A stretch of DNA of 64,000 bases from Coriobacteriaceae bacterium (GCA_019421015.1 JAHZGC010000016.1:17412-81411); one strand, 5' to 3'; shown: positions 43,301 through 52,005, counted from the first letter of the stretch. Made by a program: numbers and translations. Notes: generated by a model from the sequence alone, not told the origin.

Positions 43301-44864
43301 CCGAGGCGTGCCGGGGCGCGGTGGGCTGAGGCCCATAAGCCCCGGCACAACGACGAGCAGCGTTTTCTGGGGCTGCTCTGGGGGCCGGGTGTGTAGCCGC
43401 CGGACGTTCGTTGTTGCAGGGATGCTCGGGATGGCGGGGGTTCTTCCCTGCCTGGGCTGGGCAGACGACGGCGGGGCAGCAAAGAACCCCGGGGTAATGG
43501 AGACGGGCGTGGCCCCCTCGACCTGCGGCGCGCTCCGCGTGGAGGGGGCGCAGCTGGTGGCCGAGGACGGCACACCGGTGCAGCTGCGGGGCGTGAGCAC
43601 CCATGGGCTGGCGTGGTTTCCGCAGTTCGTGAACGAAGACTGCTTTAGGCAGCTGCGCGACGAGTGGGGTGCGAGCGTGGTGCGCCTGGCCATGTACACG
43701 GCGGAGTCGGGCGGGTGGTGCACCGACGGTGACCGCGACCAGCTGCGGGCGCTTATCGATACCGGCGTGCAGGCAGCCACGGCGGCCGACCTGTACGTGA
43801 TTGTCGACTGGCACATCCTCTCGGACAACGACCCAAACACCTACCGCGACGACGCCGTGGCGTTCTTCGACGAGATGTCGGCGCGCTACGCCGGGCAAAA
43901 CAACGTGCTCTACGAGATCTGCAACGAGCCCAACGGTGCCACGACCTGGCAGGACGTGAAGGACTACGCGGCGAGCGTGATTCCCGCCATCCGCGCCAAC
44001 GCCGCAGACGCCGTGATCCTGGTTGGGACGCCCACCTGGTCGCAGCGGGTGGACGAGGCGGCCGCCGACCCCATTACGGGCTTCGACAACCTCATGTACA
44101 CGCTGCACTTCTACGCCGCGACTCACAAGGACGACCTGCGCGCCACGCTTGCGACAGCCGTCGAGGACGGCCTGCCGGTGTTTGTGAGCGAGTTCGGCAT
44201 CTGCGACGCGAGCGGCAACGGGACGATCGACGAGGGGCAGGCCGACGAGTGGGTTGCCCTGCTCGACCGCCTGGGGATCAGCTACGTGATGTGGAGCCTC
44301 TCGAACAAGGACGAGTCTGCCTCGGTGGTCAAGAGCGCGTGCGACAAGACCTCGGGCTTTGGCGACGACGACCTGGCCGAGGCGGGGCTGTGGCTGCGCG
44401 CGACGCTGGAAGGGACGCGCGGGGTGGGTGCGAGTAATGGGCGAGAGGGTGCGAGCGCAGATGCGGACGCAGGCGCAGAGGCAGATACGAGCATAGGCTC
44501 GGATACACGTGTAGATGCGGACGCAGGCGCAAAGACGAGCGCGGGCACGGCAGGCGCTCCCAGCACGGGGGGCATCGGCTGCACGGCGGCGCTGCGCACC
44601 TCGTGGGAGGCGGATGGCAAGACCTGCCTGCTCTACGACCTGACCGTAACGAACGAAAGCGGAGCGGACTGCTCGAGTTGGTCGGCAGACCTTACGTTCA
44701 CGGAGGTCTTCGAGATCCAGGACAGCTGGAACGGCACGTTTGCTGCCGACGGGAACGTGCTCCACGTGAGAAACACCGACTACAACGGCACGCTTGCGGC
44801 CGGACAGTCCCTAAGCGACGTGGGGGCGATCGTGGCGGGAGGGCCCGGGCTGGGAGTGGCATAG
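43263..44864 (+). CDS. Secreted GH5 cellulase with C-terminal CBM2-like module
   Basis: A 533-residue glycoside hydrolase. A long N-region precedes a twin-arginine-type signal (CSRRTFVVAGMLGMAG, residues 44-59). The GH5 barrel spans about 85-385, with the acid/base in EICNEPNG (Glu222), the nucleophile in VFVSEFGIC (Glu310), and VIVDWHIL and LHFYA for the conserved histidines. An Asp/Ala-rich linker (about 410-440) leads to a short CBM2-like beta domain (TSWEADGKTCLLYDLTVTN, FEIQDSWNGTF). It should cleave beta-1,4-glucans outside the cell. ATG 43263 has AGGAG 7 nt upstream and overlaps the LuxR gene by 38 nt. Confidence 0.88.
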   Translation: MAQNPRAVPGIADRGVPGRGGLRPISPGTTTSSVFWGCSGGRVCSRRTFVVAGMLGMAGVLPCLGWADDGGAAKNPGVMETGVAPSTCGALRVEGAQLVAEDGTPVQLRGVSTHGLAWFPQFVNEDCFRQLRDEWGASVVRLAMYTAESGGWCTDGDRDQLRALIDTGVQAATAADLYVIVDWHILSDNDPNTYRDDAVAFFDEMSARYAGQNNVLYEICNEPNGATTWQDVKDYAASVIPAIRANAADAVILVGTPTWSQRVDEAAADPITGFDNLMYTLHFYAATHKDDLRATLATAVEDGLPVFVSEFGICDASGNGTIDEGQADEWVALLDRLGISYVMWSLSNKDESASVVKSACDKTSGFGDDDLAEAGLWLRATLEGTRGVGASNGREGASADADAGAEADTSIGSDTRVDADAGAKTSAGTAGAPSTGGIGCTAALRTSWEADGKTCLLYDLTVTNESGADCSSWSADLTFTEVFEIQDSWNGTFAADGNVLHVRNTDYNGTLAAGQSLSDVGAIVAGGPGLGVA

Positions 44865-44884
44865 GAGGGTTCGAGGGCGAAGGA

Positions 44885-45119
44885 GTGGCACTAAACTCGC
44901 GTTTTGTAAGGGTATCGGACGAGGGATGGCACCAGATTGGAGTTTTGTAAGAGCGCTAAAACGAGAGTGGCACCAAATCGTCGTTCTGTAACCACTCGGA
45001 CCCCCACATGGTTGCAAAACTTCGATTCAGTGCCACGGGGACTCGACGGGTGCTTACAAAACTCTGGTTTGGTGCCACCGGGACGACCCTAAGCTTACAA
45101 ATCTCCAATTTGGTGCCAC
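44885..45119. repeat. Nested inverted array of six 26-nt half-sites, 41-nt period
   Basis: Three forward half-sites start at 44885, 44926 and 44967, and three reverse ones at 45011, 45053 and 45094. All are exactly 26 nt. Each begins RTGGCAC and ends TTTTGTAAG or a close variant, with a variable 5-6 nt middle. Start-to-start steps are 41, 41, 42 and 41 nt. The two triplets face each other, so the pairs are nested. The array fills the convergent gap between the cellulase and the ABC permease (44865-45201), where there is no gene. Confidence 0.85.
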
Positions 45120-45147
45120 CAGGCCGATCTGCATCGCCCCCAACGCG

Positions 45148-45191
45148 AACCCCTCGGGTTCTGGCGGTACGTCGCCAAAGCCCGAGGGGTT
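45148..45191 (-). terminator. Hairpin after the BceB-like permease gene
   Basis: A perfect 11-bp AACCCCTCGGG/CCCGAGGGGTT stem with an inner TGGCG/CGCCA stem lies 10 nt past the permease stop on the minus strand. The T-run is weak. Confidence 0.65.
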
Positions 45192-45201
45192 CTCCCCGAC
45201 C

Positions 45202-47346
45202 TTATGCGCGCCTGCCGGCCCCCACGAGGCTCGTGCGCACGACGCCGCGGGCCACGCGGTAGGTCACGAACAGGTAGCCGCCGTAGACCACCACGAAGAG
45301 CACCACCGCCAGAAGCGAGGTCTGGGCGATGTCGATACCGCCGAAGAGGCTTACGAGCTTCACGACCACCTGAAGCGCAACGAGTGAGTGAACGATAGCC
45401 ACGACCAGCGGGAAGATGAAGTAGACCAACGCCTGGACGAGCAGCGAGCGGTAGATGAGCCGCTGGGGGCAGCCCAGCTCGGAGAGCAGCCGGTAGCGTC
45501 CCTGGGAGTCGCTCGTACTCGAGAGCTGCTGGATGGCGAGGATCGCGGCGCAGGAGATCACGAGGACAAAGCCGATGTAGATCGCCATGTAGCTCACGAT
45601 GCCCGTCATGCCGTTCATCTGGGACCAGTTCTCGGTCTCGGTGAAGCAGGTCGAGACGAAGGCGACGTGCTTGCCGTTCTCCACAAAGACGCCCGAGGAA
45701 TCAAAATTCGCGTCGAGGTCGCTCACGAAGGCGTCGGCCTCGTCGGCGCCCACCGTGTAGAGCACGTTCACAAAGGCGGCGTAGGGAGTGCAGGCCTGGG
45801 CTACCTCGTCGGGCACCACGAGGGTGCCGGCGTTCGAGCCGACGCTGCTGATGGATAGGGCGGCGGAACGGTCGGTAATGGCCGCAGGCTGAGCGGGTAG
45901 CAGCTCCCGGCCGCCGATGGAGACGGGGCAGCCAGCGGCAAGCATGCCGTTGTAGAAGTCCACGATCTGGTTGCCCATGTCGCAGGTCAGCAGGTAGCCG
46001 TTCTGCCCCAGCTCGACGGGCTCAAGCCCCAAGAAGGCGCGCCATGCGTTGTAGTTGCTCTGGGCCATCAGGTCGAGGCCCGTGGTGTCGCTGTTGGAGT
46101 TCTCCATGCCGGCGGGCAGGGGGGCGCCCGTGGCGGCATGGATGGCCGAGAGGGTGAGCGATCCAGGGTCGTCGAGTTGGTTGGCGGCGCTGTACACCGT
46201 GAGCTGGCAGGTGTCGCCGACGGTACCCAGGTCGTAGCCGGCGCCGGCCATGAGGGCGGCGAAGTCCTGAGTCGCGGTGGCCACGGCGGTGCCGTCGTCG
46301 CCTTCTAAGGAGGAGGCGGGGTGGTCTCCGTAGAAGACGATGCTCACCGAGGCGTCGACGGGCGTGTGCTGCTCAATGTTGCCCGACATGGCGTTGCAGA
46401 TGCTCATGCCGCCCGTGACGCTCGTAATGGCGAGGAAGAGGATGAGCGCGATGACGCCCATGGAGAGCGAGGTAGTGTTGATGCGGGCGCTAAGCTGGCG
46501 CAGGGTGAACATGTTGAGGCCGCTCCAGTAGAGGCGGCGGAAGCGCTGGCACGCCACGAGCAAGAAGCCCGCCACGGCGTAGAAGAACAGCAAGGTGCCC
46601 GCAAAGACCAGGACCGTGGTGATGACGAACTGGGTCGTCTCAGTGCCCGTCACATCGGTGATGGGCAGCCCGTCGCGCAGGAAGCGCACGTAACCGACGC
46701 CGATGCACACACAGGCCACCACGAACAGCGCCACCGAGAGGGGCAGGCTGCGGACCTTCATCGACTCGTTGGCGTGCTCGGCACCCATGAGGTCGACGAG
46801 CTTGACCTTGCCCAAGGTGCGCAGGTTGAGCAGCAGCATGACGACGAACATGATGCCGAAGCACAGCAGGGTGAGCCCCAGCGCCTCGAAGGAGAAGCGG
46901 AACTGGAACGCCGTGACCTGCTCGTGGAACAGGGCCGCCGTCACGAACACGAGCACCTGCGAGAGCAGCACGCCCACAAGCAGGCCCACACCCAGGGAGA
47001 CGAGCGAGGCCATGAGGGTCTCGAGGGTGAGGATGCCCGACACCTGGCTGCGGCGCATGCCGAGCACCTGGTAGAGGCCCAGCTCCTGCTTGCGGCGACG
47101 CACCAGGTAGTTGTTGGCGTAGACCATAAGGAAGCCCAAGACGAGGGCGAGGAACACCGTGAGGCCCATGAGGATGTCGCCGAGCATGCCGATGAGGTCG
47201 CCGTACTCGGGCTTGAGGAAGTCAGCCTGGTCCGAGATGGTGTTGAAGGCGTAGAACACGGCCACGCCCAAGACCAGGGTCACAAAGTAGACGGCGTAGT
47301 CGCGAATCGACTTGCGCAGGTTCCCAAAGGCGAGCTTAGCAAGCAT
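45202..47346 (-). CDS. FtsX-type ABC permease, BceB-like
   Basis: A 714-residue permease with about ten membrane helices and a large extracytoplasmic domain (residues 320-560) between two FtsX-like bundles. It starts MLAKLAFGNLRKSIRDYAVYF, typical of BceB/YtrF-type permeases that protect against cell-wall antibiotics or export peptides. The ATG at 47346 overlaps the ATPase stop by 11 nt. Similar pairs usually sit beside a BceRS two-component system; here one lies 7 kb away (55410-57106). Confidence 0.85.
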   Translation of the reverse strand: MLAKLAFGNLRKSIRDYAVYFVTLVLGVAVFYAFNTISDQADFLKPEYGDLIGMLGDILMGLTVFLALVLGFLMVYANNYLVRRRKQELGLYQVLGMRRSQVSGILTLETLMASLVSLGVGLLVGVLLSQVLVFVTAALFHEQVTAFQFRFSFEALGLTLLCFGIMFVVMLLLNLRTLGKVKLVDLMGAEHANESMKVRSLPLSVALFVVACVCIGVGYVRFLRDGLPITDVTGTETTQFVITTVLVFAGTLLFFYAVAGFLLVACQRFRRLYWSGLNMFTLRQLSARINTTSLSMGVIALILFLAITSVTGGMSICNAMSGNIEQHTPVDASVSIVFYGDHPASSLEGDDGTAVATATQDFAALMAGAGYDLGTVGDTCQLTVYSAANQLDDPGSLTLSAIHAATGAPLPAGMENSNSDTTGLDLMAQSNYNAWRAFLGLEPVELGQNGYLLTCDMGNQIVDFYNGMLAAGCPVSIGGRELLPAQPAAITDRSAALSISSVGSNAGTLVVPDEVAQACTPYAAFVNVLYTVGADEADAFVSDLDANFDSSGVFVENGKHVAFVSTCFTETENWSQMNGMTGIVSYMAIYIGFVLVISCAAILAIQQLSSTSDSQGRYRLLSELGCPQRLIYRSLLVQALVYFIFPLVVAIVHSLVALQVVVKLVSLFGGIDIAQTSLLAVVLFVVVYGGYLFVTYRVARGVVRTSLVGAGRRA

Positions 47347-48103
47347 CGTCGTCCTCGCCTCCGATGATGGCCACGACCTCCATGATGCGGTCGAAGAACT
47401 GGCGGCGCGTGGAGTTGCCGCGCACGACCTCGGTGAAGACCTTGCCGTCGCGGATGAACAGCACGCGCTTGCAGTAGCTCGCCGCAAAGGAGTCGTGGGT
47501 CACCATGAGGATCGTGGCACCGAGGCGCAGGTTGAGCATGTCGAAGCACTCGAGGAGCAGCTTGGCGTTCTTGGAGTCGAGGGCGCCGGTGGGCTCGTCG
47601 GCCAGCACGAGCTTGGGGTCGGTCACGATGGCGCGGGCCGCCGCCACGCGCTGGCGCTGGCCGCCCGACATCTGGTAGGGGTACTTGTCGAGCACGGCCT
47701 CGATACCCAGGGTGCACCCCACGCGCTCGACGCGCTCGCGGATCTGGCGCGGGTCGACCCGGTCGATGGTGAGCGGCAGGGCGATGTTCTCGCGCGCGGT
47801 GAGGGTGTCGAGGAGGTTGGCGTCCTGAAAGACGAAGCCCAAGGCATCGCGCCTGAAGTCGGAGAGCTGGCGGTTCGAGAGGGCCGTCACGTCGCGCCCA
47901 TCGATGGCGATGGTGCCGCTCGTGGGGGTGTCGATGGTGGCGATGCAGTTGAGCAGCGTGGTCTTGCCGGAACCCGAGGCGCCCATGATACCCACGTAGT
48001 CGCCCTGCTGGACCGAGAAGGACACGCCGGCCAGGGCCCGGGTGGCGTTGCCCTTGCTGCCGTATATCTTCTCGACATTCTTCACTTCCAAAACCGCAGG
48101 CAT
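47336..48103 (-). CDS. ABC transporter ATPase, BceA-like
   Basis: A 255-residue MacB/BceA-type ATPase. It has Walker A GASGSGKTT, the Q-loop FVFQDANLLDTLT, signature MSGGQRQRV, Walker B LVLADEPTGALD and H-loop VTHDSFAAS. It forms a transporter with the overlapping FtsX-like permease. The upstream start has AGGAGG. Confidence 0.92.
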   Translation of the reverse strand: MPAVLEVKNVEKIYGSKGNATRALAGVSFSVQQGDYVGIMGASGSGKTTLLNCIATIDTPTSGTIAIDGRDVTALSNRQLSDFRRDALGFVFQDANLLDTLTARENIALPLTIDRVDPRQIRERVERVGCTLGIEAVLDKYPYQMSGGQRQRVAAARAIVTDPKLVLADEPTGALDSKNAKLLLECFDMLNLRLGATILMVTHDSFAASYCKRVLFIRDGKVFTEVVRGNSTRRQFFDRIMEVVAIIGGEDDDAC

Positions 48104-48233
48104 GGAGGAGGTCCTTTCTCTCTTGGAGTGCTATGCGAGTATCAGGATGCACGACGAGAAGCGCAAGGACCATCGATTGGGGTTACCCCCAGGTTGCGAA
48201 GGTGTAAGGAGGGCAATGCGGGAGGATTGAGAA

Positions 48234-48264
48234 CCCATTGTACATCCATTGGGTATACAATGGG
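48234..48264 (+). promoter_or_regulatory. Operator/promoter of the toxin-antitoxin operon
   Basis: CCCATTGTA (48234-48242) and TACAATGGG (48256-48264) are perfect inverted arms 46 bp before the antitoxin start, and TATACAAT can serve as -10. This is the expected place for DinJ-type autoregulation. Confidence 0.6.
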
Positions 48265-48309
48265 CGTATGTGTATCTGATCACTATTCGACGTGGGCAGG
48301 AGACAAAAA

Positions 48310-48564
48310 ATGGCTGAAGCACGGTTGAACATCCGCACGGATTCGACCTTAAAGGAGAGCGCCCGGAAACTCTACGAAAGCATGGGGCTCGACCTTTCGA
48401 CGGCAATCAACATGTTCCTTCGCCAGTCGGTACACGATCATGGAATGCCCTTTAGACCGACGCTTGAAAACCCCGAAAATATAGAGGCCCGCCGACAGGC
48501 CGATGCCGGTGAGGGCAGGCGCTTCGCCTCGGTCGACGAGCTCATGGGAGCCTTGAATGCTTAA
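48310..48564 (+). CDS. RelB/DinJ-family antitoxin
   Basis: An 84-residue protein. The N-terminal ribbon-helix-helix (ARLNIRTDSTLKESARKLYESMGLDLSTAINMF in substance) binds operator DNA, and the C-terminal part (VDELMGALNA) should wrap the toxin. ATG 48310 has AGGAG 7 nt upstream. The toxin gene overlaps its end by 8 nt (ATGCTTAA). Confidence 0.9.
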   Translation: MAEARLNIRTDSTLKESARKLYESMGLDLSTAINMFLRQSVHDHGMPFRPTLENPENIEARRQADAGEGRRFASVDELMGALNA

Positions 48565-48835
48565 AAGCATCCGTGCCGTTCCCGCCTTTGAACGCGATGT
48601 AAAACGCCTTAAGAAGAAGCGCTATCCCTTGGACAAGATGGGTGAGGCCATACGGGCGGTCTTTGAGGGGGATGCCGACGGGCTGCGTCGCCGCAGGGAC
48701 CATGCCCTCACGGGCAACTGGAACGGCTACCGCGAACTGCACATCGAAGCCGATTGGCTACTCATATATCGCATAGAGGAGGACGAACTCGAGCTGGTGC
48801 TTACCCGCACGGGATCGCACGACGACATTCTCTAG
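48557..48835 (+). CDS. YafQ/RelE-family mRNA interferase toxin
   Basis: A 92-residue type II toxin. The C-terminal GYRELHIEADWLLIYRIEE..RTGSHDD matches YafQ, which cleaves mRNA on the ribosome, with the expected histidines and aspartate. Its last 35 nt overlap the 3' end of the convergent flavoprotein gene, so the two coding sequences constrain each other. Confidence 0.9.
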   Translation: MLKSIRAVPAFERDVKRLKKKRYPLDKMGEAIRAVFEGDADGLRRRRDHALTGNWNGYRELHIEADWLLIYRIEEDELELVLTRTGSHDDIL

Positions 48836-50099
48836 CCGCCGCCTCGCGGCCGGCGATGCGGCCAAAGCACAGGCACGATGAGATAAACGAGCCGCACTGG
48901 GGGTAGCGGCTTTCAGAAAACAGGCCGCCCACGGCGCGCGAGGTGATGTAGAGCCCGAGAACCGGCCGCCCGTCGGCGCGCAGGGCCCGAGCGCGGCCGT
49001 CGATGCGCAGGCCGCCCGAGTTGCCCTCCTCCATAAACGCCGGGGAGACACCCACGGCAAGACATGCGCGCACGCCGGCGCCGTCGGCCTGGTCGTCGTT
49101 GTAGGGAGACCCGTTGGTGAGGCCCGCACGCCTCCAGGAACGGCCAGTTGCACGCTCATAAAGGCTGCGGTCATGCACGAAGCTGCCGGTGGCCACGATC
49201 ACGCCTCGGAGCGCCCGCACAAGCTGCAGGGCGCCGGCGCTATGCCCTGGCAGGCGGCCTCTTTCCAAACCTGGGGCTTCTCCGACACCCGCCGGCTCCA
49301 TGGCTACGCCCACGACTGCCCCGGCAGCATCGGTCACCAGGCCCGCCAGCGACGTCTTTGTTTGGATGCGCACGTTGGGCAGGCACCGCAGCTCGTCTTC
49401 GAACGGCTTCCAGAGCCCGGTACCCCCACCGCCGGTCGAACCGAAGCCGGCACCGAACTCCCCCGCCTTGTAGCGGGCGTAATGGCGGTCGCCCGGGTCG
49501 GCGTCGTCGGGGTTAGGCTTGAACCAGTGGACACGCCGACGCTCCATGTCGTCGGGAAACCCCAGCTCGTGCCAGTAGGCGCGCTTCTCGTCGATGGGGC
49601 CGCCCACGTTGAGGCCCGGCCGCACCACGGCGGTCATGCCGCGGTCTTCAGGGGTGGAGAAGCCCCACTGTCCCAGGGGTTCTCCCCCAAGGCCGCCCTG
49701 GTCGCGCGGGGTTATGACCCAATCGACGTCGGGGCCGCAGTGCTCGGCGAACACGCGCAGGAGCTCCAGGTCGCCGCTCGGGCCGGCACAGGCGCTCAGG
49801 TATGCAAGCAGCTGCTCGGGACCCGGGTCCTCGACGCCGAGCCTGCGCTGCACGAGCGTGTCGCAGCCGAGCAGGCCGCCGCCGGAACGGCGCATGCAGC
49901 CGCCGAGCCAGTCGGCCTTCTCGAACACAAAGACGTCGGCCCCGCCGCGGGCGGCCTCGATGGCGGCCGGGGCTCCCCCGCTGCCGCAGCCCGCCACCAC
50001 AACGTCGGCTTCGCCGTGCCACAGGGAGTCGCTCGTTTCGAGCACGGTGTGTTCGACCGGCCGCCCCGCCGGGGCCCGATGCAGCGTGAGCCTCTCCAC
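48801..50099 (-). CDS. Cytoplasmic FAD-dependent oxidoreductase, paralogue of the Tat flavoprotein at 52278
   Basis: A 432-residue flavoprotein with VVVAGCGSGGAPAAIEAARGG for FAD, the WLGGCMRRSGGG segment, and the long shared block with FKPNPDDADPGDRHYA, closely related to 52278-53597. It starts at GTG 50099, one base overlapping the TetR stop (TAGTG). It lacks the Tat signal of its paralogue and begins with a short hydrophilic stretch, so it should stay in the cytoplasm. Translational coupling to a TetR repressor suggests substrate-induced expression. It may be a cytoplasmic dehydrogenase or isomerase for the same compound. The start could be disputed, but any upstream start would lie inside TetR. 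Confidence 0.82.
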   Translation of the reverse strand: MERLTLHRAPAGRPVEHTVLETSDSLWHGEADVVVAGCGSGGAPAAIEAARGGADVFVFEKADWLGGCMRRSGGGLLGCDTLVQRRLGVEDPGPEQLLAYLSACAGPSGDLELLRVFAEHCGPDVDWVITPRDQGGLGGEPLGQWGFSTPEDRGMTAVVRPGLNVGGPIDEKRAYWHELGFPDDMERRRVHWFKPNPDDADPGDRHYARYKAGEFGAGFGSTGGGGTGLWKPFEDELRCLPNVRIQTKTSLAGLVTDAAGAVVGVAMEPAGVGEAPGLERGRLPGHSAGALQLVRALRGVIVATGSFVHDRSLYERATGRSWRRAGLTNGSPYNDDQADGAGVRACLAVGVSPAFMEEGNSGGLRIDGRARALRADGRPVLGLYITSRAVGGLFSESRYPQCGSFISSCLCFGRIAGREAAARECRRAIPCG

Positions 50100-50716
50100 T
50101 ACACGGCCTTGGCGAGCAGGCACGGACCCAGGGTCAGCTGCACCAGCTCGGTCAGGAAGTCGGACCACGGGGTCAAATCGAGTTCGCCGTTGGTCATGCA
50201 CCAGCGCACGTCGACGCCGTAGAGCACGGTCACGATGCGCTGGGCGAGCTCGTCGGTGGGGGCGTCGGGCAGCAGCTCGCCCTTCTCCACATAGCCGTCG
50301 AGGCACGCGCGGATCGCGTCGATGTGCATCTGGCTCACGTCCTGCACGAGGTTCACGCGCTCGTGGTAGCCCTGGTCGGCGGAGTGGCCGAGCCATTGGG
50401 CCAGGTACTCGGGGCTCAGCTGCTGGATCTGCTTGAACCACATCTCGAAGTAGTGGCGCAGGTTGTAGATGAGCGGCAGGTCCATATGCTCGAGCAGGCT
50501 GCCGTCCACATCGCTGTACATGTTGTGGATGTAGCTGTAGTAGAACGCGTCCTTGGACTCGAAGTAGTGGTAGAACGTGCCGACCGAGACGCCGGCCGCC
50601 CCCACGATGTCCTGGACCGACACGTTGTCGTAGCCGCGCTCCTCGATGAGGGCGATGCCCTTCTCTACGATGGTGCGCCGCGTGAGCTCCGCGCGGGACT
50701 GGCGCATGGTTGCCAT
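50099..50716 (-). CDS. TetR-family transcriptional regulator
   Basis: A 205-residue one-component regulator. The N-terminal helix-turn-helix reads VSVQDIVGAAGVSVGTFYHYFESKDAFYYSYI in substance, typical of TetR. The ligand-binding domain (residues 55-205) is unassigned. ATG 50716 follows GAGGGGG. It precedes and overlaps the cytoplasmic flavoprotein gene, and probably controls that operon and perhaps the divergent or nearby reductase genes. Confidence 0.92.
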   Translation of the reverse strand: MATMRQSRAELTRRTIVEKGIALIEERGYDNVSVQDIVGAAGVSVGTFYHYFESKDAFYYSYIHNMYSDVDGSLLEHMDLPLIYNLRHYFEMWFKQIQQLSPEYLAQWLGHSADQGYHERVNLVQDVSQMHIDAIRACLDGYVEKGELLPDAPTDELAQRIVTVLYGVDVRWCMTNGELDLTPWSDFLTELVQLTLGPCLLAKAV

Positions 50717-51101
50717 GGGACCCCCTCTCATACCGTGGCCGACCCGTTGATGCCTGGAGAAAACGATGGGGTCGCCAGCGTTGCCTTGACGAATCGATAT
50801 TATCCCAACATAATTATTTTGAAGTGGTTCAATTAGAAATAACCTAGGTTACACAGTATTTTTTCATGGCCTATTTTCTGAGATCCCATAGTAATCGAAC
50901 ATGTTCTATAGCGTATATAGCCCTCGTGTGCCTACTTTTGTCCCTGTCGGTTCGCGTGCTGACGCGATTTCGATCATCAGCTCCCAAGAACCACACTGGC
51001 CGTCCCGCCGGGTGACAAAAAGGGCCCGCGGTCATTCCCACGGGCCCTTGGCCTTCATCGGCCGCGCGTCACCAACCGACAGGCGTCATTGACGATGCCC
51101 C
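50717..51101. other. Intergenic region upstream of TetR, with palindromes
   Basis: The 385-bp gap is much more AT-rich than the surroundings. TAACCTAGGTTA (50840-50851) and GAACATGTTC (50897-50906) are perfect palindromes; the second recurs in variant form upstream of the 52278 flavoprotein. The cytochrome terminator lies at 51017-51049. No gene is seen. Confidence 0.6.
51017..51049 (-). terminator. Rho-independent terminator after the cytochrome gene
   Basis: AAGGGCCCG and CGGGCCCTT arms form a stem followed on the minus strand by TTTTTGTC, 53 nt past the cytochrome stop at 51102. Confidence 0.85.
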
Positions 51102-51749
51102 CTACACGGCGTGGCAGGTCCCGCACTCGTAGACGTTGTCGTGGTGGCAGCCGAGGCAGGCGTTGGCCGCAGAGACCTCGATCTCCTTGGTGTCGTGCAT
51201 CTTGTGGCAGGAGCCGCACATGACCTTGCTGCCGTAGTGGTCGGCGGGCAGGTCGTGGGGGTTCACCGTAAGGCCGTTCTCGTCGGTGAGCACCGTGGAG
51301 TCCTTGGTGGTCTCGGCCAGCTCCTCGAGGGTGCCGTGGCAGGCGAAGCACGCTTCCTCGTTAATGGCGGTCTTGGTCAGGGCCACGACCTTGTCACCCT
51401 TCTTGGCGGTGTACTTCTCGGTCTCGGTGTGAACCTTTACCAGGTCGTCCTCGTTGTGGCACATGCCGCACTCGAGCGAGGCATGCAGGGCCCCGGTGTA
51501 GCCCTCCTTCTCCATCTTCTTGACGGCCTTCTTGTGGCAGGCCGCACAGTCGACATCCATCGAGAAGGGCTCCGCTTCGATGGCCTTGGTATCGACCTTC
51601 TCGGACTTCTCCGCCTTGGCGGTGGAGGTGGCGGCGAGGGCCGACGGGGCCACCTCGGCCAGGCCGATGCCTGCCACGAGGCCGAGCGCCACCAGGGCCG
51701 CGACCGCTGTTTTGGCCAGCTTTCCGGCGCTGGCGACGTTCTTACGCAT
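51102..51749 (-). CDS. Extracytoplasmic hexaheme c-type cytochrome
   Basis: A 215-residue protein with an N-terminal signal (LAKTAVAALVALGLVAGIGLAE) and six CXXCH sites: CAACH, CGMCH, CFACH, CGSCH, CLGCH and CGTCH. The ending NACLGCHHDNVYECGTCH is shared with the cytochrome at 4077-4823. It probably shuttles electrons to the Tat flavoprotein encoded upstream (52278-53597), whose partner gene is otherwise missing. ATG 51749 has GGGAGA 4 nt upstream, which rules out the longer open frame. Confidence 0.9.
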   Translation of the reverse strand: MRKNVASAGKLAKTAVAALVALGLVAGIGLAEVAPSALAATSTAKAEKSEKVDTKAIEAEPFSMDVDCAACHKKAVKKMEKEGYTGALHASLECGMCHNEDDLVKVHTETEKYTAKKGDKVVALTKTAINEEACFACHGTLEELAETTKDSTVLTDENGLTVNPHDLPADHYGSKVMCGSCHKMHDTKEIEVSAANACLGCHHDNVYECGTCHAV

Positions 51750-51841
51750 GGTTTTCTCCCTCTTCTTAGAAATGCAGTTACCGCATAGAACCGATGACCT
51801 GATCCGCTCTGGACCTGGGACCCAGCGCTGTGGGCACCGGC

Positions 51842-51905
51842 CACACCCTCGGGCTCGATTTGTCTTCCGGAGCATCTAGAAAGACAAATACTGCTCGAGG
51901 GTGTG
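51842..51905. repeat. Inverted-repeat element, family 2 copy C
   Basis: CACACCCTCGGGC and GCTCGAGGGTGTG end the element, with inner ATTTGTCTT and AAGACAAAT exactly complementary. It lies upstream of the cytochrome gene. Confidence 0.8.
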
Positions 51906-52005
51906 ACTTGCTACATAATTTGATACAGGTTTTGTGAAGACAAGCTACATAGTACCAGGTGAACTGTGAACCATTGCACCGATAATATCAAGTAGCAAAA
52001 TGTCA

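Noticed and set aside
44450..44560. Low-complexity repeats as a mobile element scar
   Set aside because: They encode the Asp/Ala-rich linker between the GH5 and CBM2-like domains and stay in frame, as linkers do.
44885..45119. CRISPR array
   Set aside because: The repeats are regular but half are inverted, the middle of each repeat varies, the 15-nt intervals are too short for spacers, and no cas genes are present.
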